Part shown: piece after piece, positions 33,589 to 42,583 of the stretch
Position numbering within the stretch: position 1 is the stretch's first letter
How the letters are laid out: the number at the start of each line of letters is the position of its first letter
Assembly: GCF_014204915.1 (NCBI RefSeq)
Contig: NZ_JACHMH010000001.1
Location: 2,604,001-2,668,000, forward strand
Source: Crossiella cryophila
GTDB lineage: Bacteria; Actinomycetota; Actinomycetes; Mycobacteriales; Pseudonocardiaceae
Length of the DNA: 64,000 nt
Direction: 5' to 3'
The notes under the pieces: model-generated
What the model was told of the DNA's origin: nothing
What the model saw: the letters and a program-made list of their open reading frames with translations, nothing else
The model's database searches: none
Made by a program: the position numbers and the translations under genes

Positions 33589-34533
33589 ATGACCAACGAC
33601 GACCGGCTGACCGGTGATCGCGTGGCCGACAACGACGTGGCTGACCGTGGTGTGGCTGACCGTGGTGTAGCCAAGGGTGCGGCTGACCGTGGTGTGGCCG
33701 GTGGCCTGGCGGCCCGACCCGGGCTCCGGTCCAACGGGCCGCTGCTGCGCGTCCTGCCTGCCGGGCTGTACGCCGGCCGGGGCCGGATGCTGGTGGAGCG
33801 CGCGTTCCTGGTGAACCGCAGGTCCTGGCTGAACCTGGTGTCGGGCATCCTCGAACCGCTGTTCTTCCTCCTCTCCCTCGGGATCGGCTTCGGCAGCATG
33901 GTCGGCCAGGTCGCCGGGCCCGACGGTCAGCCGATGGACTACGCGATGTTCCTCGCGCCCGCGCTGCTGGCCTCCTCCGCGATGAACGGCGCCATCAACG
34001 ACGCCACCTACAACGTCTTCTTCAAACTCAAGTACGCCAAGCTCTACGACGCGGTGCTGGCCACCTCGCTCGGCCCGCTGGACGTCGCCGTCGGCGAGAT
34101 CACCTGGGCGGTGATCCGCGGCGGCCTGTACTCCAGTGGCTTCCTGCTGGTGATGCTCGGCATGGACCTCATCGCCTCACCCTGGGCGCTGCTGGTGGTG
34201 CCGGCCGCGCTGTTCGTGGCCTTCGCCTTCGCCGCGGCGGGCATGGCCTGCACCACGTTCATGCGTTCCTGGCAGGACTTCGACCTGATCCAGCTCGCGA
34301 TCCTGCCGATGTTCCTGTTCTGCAGCACCTTCTACCCGCTGTCGGTGTACCCGCGGCCGCTCCAGTGGATCGTGGAGTGGCTGCCGCTGTACCGGGCGGT
34401 CGAGCTGATGCGCGGCCTCACCACGGGGCACGTCGGGGTCGGGATGCTGGGGCATCTCGCGTACTTCGTGGTGATCGCGGGCGTCGGGGTGTGGGTGACC
34501 ACCCGGCGGCTGGACAAGCTGCTGCTGCGGTGA
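33589..34533 (+). CDS. ABC-2-type permease, subunit 2
   Basis: A 314-residue six-helix permease paralogous to subunit 1. Corresponding motifs are EPLFFLLSLGIGFGSMV, KLKYAKLYDAVLATSLGPLDVA and WIVEWLPLYRAVELMRGL. It differs in having a cytoplasmic N-terminal extension of about 45 residues built from near-identical pentapeptide units of the VADRG type (residues 12-37), encoded by a 15-bp DNA repeat. The extension is not part of the fold and may vary in length. The gene starts 1 nt after subunit 1 and is followed by a 420-nt intergenic region holding an RNA gene. Confidence 0.92.
   Translation: MTNDDRLTGDRVADNDVADRGVADRGVAKGAADRGVAGGLAARPGLRSNGPLLRVLPAGLYAGRGRMLVERAFLVNRRSWLNLVSGILEPLFFLLSLGIGFGSMVGQVAGPDGQPMDYAMFLAPALLASSAMNGAINDATYNVFFKLKYAKLYDAVLATSLGPLDVAVGEITWAVIRGGLYSSGFLLVMLGMDLIASPWALLVVPAALFVAFAFAAAGMACTTFMRSWQDFDLIQLAILPMFLFCSTFYPLSVYPRPLQWIVEWLPLYRAVELMRGLTTGHVGVGMLGHLAYFVVIAGVGVWVTTRRLDKLLLR
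33622..33699 (+). repeat. 15-bp in-frame coding repeat (VADRG units)
   Basis: About five units of a 15-bp repeat (gtggctgaccgtggt and variants) encode VADND, VADRG, VADRG, VAKGA and ADRGV in the permease N-terminal extension. Being a multiple of three, copy-number change would keep the frame. Confidence 0.75.
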
Positions 34534-34628
34534 GGTGGGGTCGCGGGTTCGCGGGGATTTGTTGACTGGCTTGGGAAAGGTGCTGCACGGACGGGTGAAG
34601 GTGGGCGGGTTTTGCCAAGGGGCGTGGC

Positions 34629-34634
34629 TAAGAT
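34629..34634 (+). promoter_or_regulatory. -10 element TAAGAT of the 6C-like RNA
   Basis: TAAGAT places the expected transcription start near 34641, exactly the first base of the RNA's main stem. No consensus -35 is seen. Confidence 0.5.
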
Positions 34635-34640
34635 CGGAGC

Positions 34641-34746
34641 GGGCCTGCGCGCCTGACGTCCCCTCCCCCCTGGACTTGTCGCGCAGGCCCTCTTCTCTGC
34701 CCGCTGACAGGTGTTCGCGGAGGTCGCGCCCTGGACCCTGGGCGCG
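34641..34746 (+). ncRNA. 6C-like small RNA
   Basis: An 11-bp perfect stem (34641-34651 with 34680-34690) encloses an internal loop and an inner GTCC/GGAC stem capped by a C-rich loop (cctcccccct). The whole core, with runs of four and six C, resembles the actinobacterial 6C RNA, named for C-rich hairpin loops. A -10 box lies at the right distance upstream. A second hairpin (34725-34746, CGCGCCC/GGGCGCG) may be the terminator. The 3' end is uncertain, and I see only one unambiguous C-rich loop; recognition is from memory of the motif. Confidence 0.6.
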
Positions 34747-34868
34747 GCGGTAGCCGCTGAGAGTGGTCTGGAGCGAGGCTCGGGGGCGGGGTGGGAGCAG
34801 CGTGGTTGTGGGCATGAGGCGAGCTTGGACCGGTGCGGGCGATGGGTCCAGCGGGTCGGGGCTGAGGC

Positions 34869-34894
34869 TGTGGATAACTCGCTATTGTGGATAA
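34869..34894. promoter_or_regulatory. pair of perfect DnaA boxes
   Basis: TGTGGATAA (reverse of TTATCCACA) occurs at 34869-34877 and 34886-34894, start to start 17 bp. They sit within a longer direct repeat (tgtggataactcgc), 60-85 bp before the radical-SAM gene start. DnaA could bind here as regulator or titration site. Confidence 0.6.
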
Positions 34895-34941
34895 CTCGCG
34901 ATCTTGGGGTTGCTCAGGCAGAGGTATGGGCCGATGGGCGT

Positions 34942-34947
34942 TACCCT
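34942..34947 (+). promoter_or_regulatory. -10 element TACCCT, likely leaderless radical-SAM gene
   Basis: TACCCT lies 6 nt before the GTG of the TIGR03960 gene with no ribosome site between them. Confidence 0.4.
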
Positions 34948-34953
34948 GGTCGC

Positions 34954-36918
34954 GTGAGTGTGCAGTCCGTCTTCCCCCAGCTTGAACCGCTGCTTCCGCA
35001 GGTGTCCAAGCCCGTCCAGTACGTCGGCGGGGAGCTGAACGCCACCGTCAAGCCTTGGGAAGAGGCCGTTGTCCGGTGGTGCCTGATGTACCCGGACGCC
35101 TATGAGGTCGGCCTGCCCAACCAGGGCGTCATGATCCTGTACGAGATCCTCAACGAGCTGCCTGACGTGCTCGCCGAGCGCACCTACGCCATCTGGCCTG
35201 ACCTGGCCAAACTGATGCGCGAGAACGACGTCCCGCAGTTCACCGTTGACGGGCACCGGCCGGTGGGCGCCTTCGACGTGCTCGGCGTCAGCTTCGCCAC
35301 CGAGCTGGGCTACACCAACCTGCTCAACGCGCTGGACCTGGCCGGGATCCCGATCCTCGCCAAGGACCGCACCGAGGACCACCCGATCGTGCTCGCCGGT
35401 GGCCACGCGGCGTTCAACCCGGAGCCGATCTCGGACTTCCTGGACGCCGCCGTGCTCGGCGACGGCGAGGAGGCCGTCCTCGAGATCACCGACATCATCC
35501 GGGCGTGGAAGGCCGAGGGCTGCCCCGGCGGCCGGGACGAGGTGCTGACCAGGCTCGCCGAGACCGGCGGGGTCTACATCCCGCGGTTCTACGACGTGGA
35601 GTACCTGCCCGACGGCCGCATCCAGCGGGTCGTGCCCAACCGCGACCGGGTGCCCTACCGGGTGTTCAAGCGGACCACGATGGAACTCGACGACTGGCCG
35701 TACCCGAAGCAGCCGCTGGTCCCGCTGGCCGAGAGCGTGCACGAGCGGATGAGCGTGGAGATCTTCCGCGGCTGCACCCGCGGTTGCCGGTTCTGCCAGG
35801 CGGGCATGATCACCCGGCCGGTCCGGGAACGCTCGATCGAGGGCGTCGGCGCGATGGTGCAGCGTGGGCTGGCCAACACCGGCTTCGAGGAGGTCGGCCT
35901 GCTCTCGCTCTCCAGCGCCGACCACTCCGAGATCGCCGAGATCACCAAGGGCCTCGCCGACCGCTACGAGGGCACCAAGACCGGGCTGAGCCTGCCCAGC
36001 ACCCGGGTGGACGCCTTCAACGTGGACCTGGCCAACGAGCTGTCCCGCAACGGCCGCCGCTCCGGGCTCACCTTCGCCCCCGAGGGCGGCAGCGAACGGC
36101 TGCGCAAGGTGATCAACAAGATGGTGTCGGAGGAGGACCTGATCCGCACCGTCAGCACCGCCTACGCCAACGGCTGGCGGCAGGTGAAGCTGTACTTCAT
36201 GTGCGGCCTGCCCACCGAGACCGACGAGGACGTGCTGCAGATCGCCCGGATGGCCAAGGAGGTCATCAAGGCGGGCCGGGCCGCCTCCGGGCGCAAGGAC
36301 ATCCGCTGCACCATCTCCATCGGCGGGTTCGTGCCCAAGCCGCACACCCCGTTCCAGTGGGCCGCCCAGTGCGATCCGGACACCGTGGACAGCCGGCTGC
36401 GCAAGCTCCGCGACGAGATCAACACCGACCGGTCCATCGGCCGCAACATCGGCATGCGCTACCACGACGGCAAGCCCGCGCTGATCGAGGGACTGCTCTC
36501 CCGAGGAGACCGCAGGCTCGGCCGGGTGATCGAGCGGGTGTGGCGCGAGGGCGGTCAGTTCGACGGCTGGGGCGAGCACTTCTCCTACGACCGCTGGGTG
36601 AAGTGCGCCGAGATCGAGCTGGCACAGGTCGGCGTCGACCTCGCCTGGTACACCACCAGGGAACGCGAGGAGCTGGAGGTCCTGCCCTGGGACCACCTGG
36701 ACTCGGGCCTGGACAAGGAATGGCTGTGGTCGGACTGGCAGGACGCGCTGGACGAGCGTGAACTGGACGACTGCCGCTGGACCCCGTGCTTCGACTGCGG
36801 CGTGTGCCCGGCGATGAACACCGACATCCAGGTCGGCCCGACCGGCCGCGTGCTGCTGCCGATCACCCCGGTCGGCACCGGCAGCCCGGTCAGCAACCCG
36901 GCGTTCAGCCAGGGCTGA
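34954..36918 (+). CDS. TIGR03960-family B12-binding/radical SAM protein
   Basis: A 654-residue protein. The N-terminal half has the cobalamin-binding-like fold (VGLPNQGVMILYEILN, VGAFDVLGVSFATELGYTN, VLAGGHAAFNPEP). A radical SAM domain follows with the 4Fe-4S motif CTRGCRFC and the conserved RVDAFNVDLANEL and KLYFMCGLPTETDEDV strands. A Cys-containing C-terminal segment (CFDCGVCPAM) may bind another metal. In actinobacteria this gene is normally adjacent to its DUF2344 partner (here at 41634). The pair is thought to modify RNA or a cofactor upstream of rne, but the reaction is not established. It ends at a strong bidirectional terminator. Confidence 0.9.
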   Translation: MSVQSVFPQLEPLLPQVSKPVQYVGGELNATVKPWEEAVVRWCLMYPDAYEVGLPNQGVMILYEILNELPDVLAERTYAIWPDLAKLMRENDVPQFTVDGHRPVGAFDVLGVSFATELGYTNLLNALDLAGIPILAKDRTEDHPIVLAGGHAAFNPEPISDFLDAAVLGDGEEAVLEITDIIRAWKAEGCPGGRDEVLTRLAETGGVYIPRFYDVEYLPDGRIQRVVPNRDRVPYRVFKRTTMELDDWPYPKQPLVPLAESVHERMSVEIFRGCTRGCRFCQAGMITRPVRERSIEGVGAMVQRGLANTGFEEVGLLSLSSADHSEIAEITKGLADRYEGTKTGLSLPSTRVDAFNVDLANELSRNGRRSGLTFAPEGGSERLRKVINKMVSEEDLIRTVSTAYANGWRQVKLYFMCGLPTETDEDVLQIARMAKEVIKAGRAASGRKDIRCTISIGGFVPKPHTPFQWAAQCDPDTVDSRLRKLRDEINTDRSIGRNIGMRYHDGKPALIEGLLSRGDRRLGRVIERVWREGGQFDGWGEHFSYDRWVKCAEIELAQVGVDLAWYTTREREELEVLPWDHLDSGLDKEWLWSDWQDALDERELDDCRWTPCFDCGVCPAMNTDIQVGPTGRVLLPITPVGTGSPVSNPAFSQG

Positions 36919-36928
36919 GGTCAACGCG

Positions 36929-36973
36929 AAGGCCCCCGGTTCCCCTTGACACACAAGGGAAACCGGGGGCCTT
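36929..36973. terminator. bidirectional 20-bp terminator hairpin
   Basis: Arms 36929-36948 and 36954-36973 pair over 20 bp with a single mismatch around a 5-nt loop. A-rich and T-rich ends (aa...ttt) make it function in both directions, between the convergent radical-SAM gene and the first S8 protease. Confidence 0.88.
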
Positions 36974-36981
36974 TGGCGTAC

Positions 36982-38376
36982 TTAGCTGACTGCCTTGAGC
37001 GCGTTCACCAGGCCCTTGCCGAAGAACGCGTTGTCCTTGGCCGGACCGGTGCACCGGGCGTCACCGGCCGGGCAGGGCAGCTCGTCCGCCTGGTGCCCCA
37101 GCAGCCAGGCCAGCGCCTGCGGCGGCGCGCCCCGGTACTTCGAGGCCAGCAGCGCGGCCACCCCGGCCGCGTGCGGCGAGGCCATCGAGGTGCCACAGGC
37201 GGTGCCGTAGCGGCCACCCGGCAGGGTGGACAGCGGGCAGCCGGTGCCCTCACCGGCGGGCGGCGGCTGCGCGCCGTCGCCACCGGGCGCGGTCACGTCC
37301 ACCACGCCCTTGCCGTAGCTGGAGTAACCCGACAGCTTCTTCGCGTACCCGGTGGCCGACACCCCGACCACACCGGCGAACTCGGCGGGCGCCTCATCGC
37401 AGTTCTCGTTCACCGGGTGCGGCTTGGCCGGGTCCCTGGTGGTGTTGGCCAGGTCGATCGCGCTGTTGCCGACCGCGGCCACGTTCAGCGAGCCGTTGCG
37501 CACCGAGTAGGAGATCGCCCGCCGGACCGCCTCGTGCCCGACCTTCTCACCCGGCTTGTCCTTGCACCAGAACATCCACGGGTCCATGAACCAGCTGCTG
37601 TTGGTGACCTGGAAACCCTTGGCGCCCGACCACATGAACCCGCACACCGCGGACTCCGGGTAGATCATGCCCTCGTCGTTGACCACCTTCACCGAGGCCA
37701 GCCGCACGCCGGGCGCGACGCCGGTGATGCCCTGACCGTCCTTGGCCGCGGCGATGGTGCCTGCCACGTGCGTGCCGTGCGAGGAGTTGCTCGGCATCCA
37801 GGCGGGCTTGCTCTGGTCAGGATGACCGGTGGTACAGCCCGCGGACAGTGCCGGATCCACCGCGGCCTTGAGGTCGGGGTGATCGGCGTCCACGCCGGAG
37901 TCGAGCACCCCGACCACGACCCGCCGCGAGCCGACGTTGATCTTGTTGGCCTCATCGGCCTTGATCTGGCGCATGTCCCAGGACCGCGGCGAGAGGTCCT
38001 CGGTCACACCCCGCGCGCTGACCTCCGCGGTCGGCGCGACCAGCCGGGAGGTCGCGGCCAGTGCCTTGGCGGCCTTCTCCGCGCTGTAGGCGCGTTCCAG
38101 TGTGAACCGGGACTCGAAGGTCGGATCGGCCGAGGTGGCCACCGCCACGCCGATCTCCCGGTAGTAGCTGTCGGTCTTGCCGCACTTGCGGCTGATCTCC
38201 CTGGTCGCCGCCCATTCCGGCGTGCCAGGGGTGAACAGCACGACGTGCCGGTAGGCGGTCCCGCTGGGGTCACAGGGCGCCGCCGCCGGTTCGGCGGCGG
38301 CCGGGGCTGCCCCCAGCGCGCCGCCGATCAAGGCCGTCGCCGCCAGCGCGGTGCTCCATCGACGTGTTGCCGACAC
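36982..38376 (-). CDS. secreted S8 subtilisin-like protease (copy A)
   Basis: A 464-residue secreted serine protease: signal peptide (to about residue 28), an inhibitor-I9-like propeptide (about 40-130, with YYREIGVAVATSADP), then the S8 catalytic domain with Asp159 (VLDSGVD), His200 (SHGTHVAG), oxyanion Asn304 (AVGN) and Ser397 (GTSMASP). Paired Cys residues (C181, C245, C271, C326, C380, C394, C435, C442) suggest disulfides. The GTG at 38376 is chosen over an upstream in-frame start because GGGGAGG lies just before it. It is one of three tandem paralogs. Confidence 0.93.
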   Translation of the reverse strand: MSATRRWSTALAATALIGGALGAAPAAAEPAAAPCDPSGTAYRHVVLFTPGTPEWAATREISRKCGKTDSYYREIGVAVATSADPTFESRFTLERAYSAEKAAKALAATSRLVAPTAEVSARGVTEDLSPRSWDMRQIKADEANKINVGSRRVVVGVLDSGVDADHPDLKAAVDPALSAGCTTGHPDQSKPAWMPSNSSHGTHVAGTIAAAKDGQGITGVAPGVRLASVKVVNDEGMIYPESAVCGFMWSGAKGFQVTNSSWFMDPWMFWCKDKPGEKVGHEAVRRAISYSVRNGSLNVAAVGNSAIDLANTTRDPAKPHPVNENCDEAPAEFAGVVGVSATGYAKKLSGYSSYGKGVVDVTAPGGDGAQPPPAGEGTGCPLSTLPGGRYGTACGTSMASPHAAGVAALLASKYRGAPPQALAWLLGHQADELPCPAGDARCTGPAKDNAFFGKGLVNALKAVS

Positions 38377-38454
38377 ACTGCCTCCCCAACTAGGTGACAC
38401 TTCCGGTGAAGGAACCTAGAAGGGTGAGGCGGTGCGGCACAGCGGCCGGATGGC

Positions 38455-39855
38455 TTAGCGCACCGCGCGCAACGCGTTGACCTGCCCGGATCCGAAGAAC
38501 GAGTTGTTCAGCCTCGACCCGGTGCAGCGCTCGTCGCCACCGGGGCACGCCTTCGGGTCGGCCTGCGCCGCCAGCAGGAACCGCAGGTGGGCGGCCGAGC
38601 GGAAGGGCAGTCCGGAGGCGATCAGCGCGGCCACGCCCGCGGCGTGCGGGGAGGCCATCGAGGTCCCGCACATCGACCCGTACTGGCCGTCCGGGATGGT
38701 GGACAGCGGGCAGCCGGGGCCCTGACCGGGCGGCGGCTCGGTGAAGTCACCGCCGGGCGCGCTCACCGTGATCGCGCCGCGGCCGTAGTCGCTGAAGCTG
38801 GACAGCGAGCCGTCGAAGCCGGTCGAGGACACCGACACCACGCCGGGCAGGCCACCGGGCAGCAGCTTGCACTTCTTGTCCACCGGGTGCTCGGCGGCCG
38901 GGTCGTAGGTCGGATCGGTCAGGTCCAGCGCGAAGTTGCCGGCGGCGGCCACGGTCAGCACCTCGGCGCGGTGGGCGTAGGCGACCGCCCGGCGGATGGC
39001 CTCGAAACCGACCCGCTCGCCCGGCTTGTCCTGGCACCAGAAGAAGAACGGATCGGCGAACCAGCTGTTGTTGGTCAGGGTGAACTTCTTCGCCGCCGAC
39101 CACATGAACCCGCACACCGCGGACTCCGGGTAGATCATGCCCTCGTCGTTGATCACCCGGACCGAGGCGATCCGCACGCCGGGCGCGACACCGGTGATGC
39201 CCTTGCCGTCCTTGGCCGCGGCGATGGTGCCAGCCACGTGCGTGCCGTGCGCGGAGCCCAGCGGGGACCAGGCCGCGACCTCGTTGACCGGCTTGCCGGT
39301 CTCGCAGCCCGCGGACAGCTTCGGGTCCAGCGCCTTGACCAGGTCCGGGTGCTTGGGATCCACGCCGGAGTCGAGCACGCCGACCACCACGTCCCGCGAA
39401 CCCTGGTCGATCTTGTTCGCCTTGTCCGCGCCGATCGCGCGCATGTCCCAGGACTGCCCGGACAGGTCCTCGTCACCCGCGACGACGGCCTGCACCGACT
39501 CCAGCTTGGCGGTGCGGCTACGGCCGAGACCGGTCACCGCGTCCTTGGCCTTCTTCGCGCTGTAGGCCTTGTCCAGCCCGACCCGCCGGTCGAAGGACGG
39601 GTCCACCGAGGTGGCCACCGCGACGCCGATCTCCGGGTAGTAGTGGTCGAACCGCCCGCAGTTCCCGGTGATCTCCCCGCGCACCTCGCGTTCGCGCGTG
39701 TGCGGCTTGACCACCACCACGTACTGGTAGGACGTGCCCTCGGTGGCGCACGGCGCACTCGTCGGCGCTGCTCCCGCGGCCGGTGCGGCGCCCAGCAGCA
39801 CCGCCCCGGTCGTCATGGCCAGCGTCGCCGCCCCCAGGCGGCCGAGCTTCGACAT
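38455..39855 (-). CDS. secreted S8 subtilisin-like protease (copy B)
   Basis: A 466-residue paralog of copies A and C. It has a signal peptide ending near AGAA, the propeptide signature YYPEIGVAVATSVDP, and the triad Asp162, His203 and Ser399 with oxyanion Asn307. The ATG at 39855 has GAGGAGG 5 nt upstream. The Cys pattern matches copy A (VCGFMW, FWCQDKPGE, SMCGTS), indicating shared disulfides. Arg/Ala-rich linker residues differ between copies. Spacing of 78 nt to copy A would allow a common transcript. Substrate is unknown. Confidence 0.93.
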   Translation of the reverse strand: MSKLGRLGAATLAMTTGAVLLGAAPAAGAAPTSAPCATEGTSYQYVVVVKPHTREREVRGEITGNCGRFDHYYPEIGVAVATSVDPSFDRRVGLDKAYSAKKAKDAVTGLGRSRTAKLESVQAVVAGDEDLSGQSWDMRAIGADKANKIDQGSRDVVVGVLDSGVDPKHPDLVKALDPKLSAGCETGKPVNEVAAWSPLGSAHGTHVAGTIAAAKDGKGITGVAPGVRIASVRVINDEGMIYPESAVCGFMWSAAKKFTLTNNSWFADPFFFWCQDKPGERVGFEAIRRAVAYAHRAEVLTVAAAGNFALDLTDPTYDPAAEHPVDKKCKLLPGGLPGVVSVSSTGFDGSLSSFSDYGRGAITVSAPGGDFTEPPPGQGPGCPLSTIPDGQYGSMCGTSMASPHAAGVAALIASGLPFRSAAHLRFLLAAQADPKACPGGDERCTGSRLNNSFFGSGQVNALRAVR

Positions 39856-39949
39856 CCGATCCTCCTCGCCAGCGTGGAAAACGGGCACAGTCGATCACGG
39901 AAGCACCCTGTGTTCCCAGAGCCCCGGGGAAATTCGAACCGTTCGGGGG

Positions 39950-41416
<1,467 letters not shown>

Positions 41417-41546
41417 GGGGGGACCTCCGTCATCGTGTACGTCGGCTCGGTAAATCGGACGTCTCGGGGGTGTCCGCATACCGATTCCGCCCGGACGGTA
41501 GCCATGGTGGACCGGTCAGACAAGCGTGTCGACCGGGTCATGCCGG

Positions 41547-41552
41547 TAGCCT
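41547..41552 (+). promoter_or_regulatory. -10-like TAGCCT before the TIGR03936 gene
   Basis: TAGCCT would start transcription near 41559, leaving a leader of about 35 nt. GAGGAG at 41584-41589 then lies 5 nt before a CTG codon (41595), in frame with the downstream gene. Confidence 0.4.
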
Positions 41553-41633
41553 CTTCGACCAGTCAGACCAGAACAGCCCGCCCGAGGAGCAGACCTGTCC
41601 ACTCAGCACCAGCCCAACCCCTCCGCGTCCGCG

Positions 41634-42395
41634 GTGCAGAAACTGCGTCTGCGTTACGCCAAACGGGGCAGGCTGCGTTTCACCTCACACCGTGACGTCG
41701 CTCGCGCTTTCGAGCGGGCGCTGCGCCGGGCTGGGGTGCCGATGGCCTACTCGCAGGGCTTCAGCCCGCACCCGAAGGTCTCCTGGATCGGCGCCGCGCC
41801 GACCGGGGTGGCCAGCGAGGCGGAGTACGTGGAGATCCAGCTCGCGATCCGGGTCGACCCGGAGACGCTGCGGGTCGAGCTGGACGCGGCGCTGCCACCG
41901 GGACTGGACGTGCTGGAGGCGGTCGAGGCTGGTCCGGGCACGCTGCCGGAGCGGATCGAGGCCAGCCGGTGGCGGATCGAACTGCCCGGGGTGGACCCGG
42001 TCGAACTGGCGAAGGCGGCCGAGGAGCTGCTGGCCAGGGAGGTCGTCGAGGTCGAGAGACTGCTCAAGGACGGCCGCCGGATGATCGACGCCAGGGCGGC
42101 CGTGGTCGATCTCCGGGTGGATTCGGAAGTTGAGACGACAACCACCCATGTGGGTGATGGGCCGCAACCCGGCCTTCGGTGTGGGATACTCACAGCGGTC
42201 GTACGGCAGACAACACCTACCGTCCGGCCGGATGACGTGCTGAGCGCGCTCCGCGTCGTCGCCGATCTCGTGCCACCGGTACCCGCGAAAGCGAGCCGAC
42301 TGGCTCAAGGACGGCTTGACGACAGTGGTGACCTCACTGATCCGCTCGCCCCTGACCGGGAGGCAACCCCGCCGGTGCTCGAAGCACCGCGGTAG
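41634..42395 (+). CDS. TIGR03936-family radical SAM-associated protein (DUF2344)
   Basis: A 253-residue protein from the GTG at 41634. The N-terminal domain has the family signature LRLRYAKRGRLRFTSHRD and a YSQGFSPHPK loop; the rest is helical/beta with an acidic and variable C terminus. It is the usual partner of the TIGR03960 radical-SAM protein, which lies 4.7 kb upstream beyond three inserted protease genes. The GTG has no ribosome site. A CTG at 41595 in the same frame has a perfectly spaced GAGGAG and would add STQHQPNPSASA, so translation may begin there. Confidence 0.85.
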   Translation: MQKLRLRYAKRGRLRFTSHRDVARAFERALRRAGVPMAYSQGFSPHPKVSWIGAAPTGVASEAEYVEIQLAIRVDPETLRVELDAALPPGLDVLEAVEAGPGTLPERIEASRWRIELPGVDPVELAKAAEELLAREVVEVERLLKDGRRMIDARAAVVDLRVDSEVETTTTHVGDGPQPGLRCGILTAVVRQTTPTVRPDDVLSALRVVADLVPPVPAKASRLAQGRLDDSGDLTDPLAPDREATPPVLEAPR

Positions 42396-42445
42396 GTCGG
42401 AGGTAGACGGCGCAGAACGTCGTCAAATGACCTGACCGTCTGGCG

Positions 42446-42463
42446 CCCGGACCCATGTCCGGG
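42446..42463 (+). promoter_or_regulatory. hairpin in the rne upstream region
   Basis: CCCGGAC pairs with GTCCGGG across a 4-nt loop. It lies about 120 nt before rne and may be part of its leader or the end of the upstream transcript. Confidence 0.35.
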
Positions 42464-42544
42464 GACACAGGGGGTTGTGGAGGATTCCTGCCGGGCTGCT
42501 CAAGCGGTGCGGCGGTGACTGGAACAGAAAGGCCCCTGCGCGGC

Positions 42545-42563
42545 CGCGTCCGAGTTGGACGCG
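42545..42563 (+). promoter_or_regulatory. hairpin just upstream of the rne ribosome site
   Basis: A 7-bp perfect stem (CGCGTCC with GGACGCG, loop gagtt) ends about 10 nt before the GGAGGAG of rne. A structured 5' leader is used by RNase E to autoregulate in E. coli; whether that applies here is unknown. Confidence 0.35.
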
Positions 42564-42583
42564 CCCGGGGGCGGAGGAGCTGC

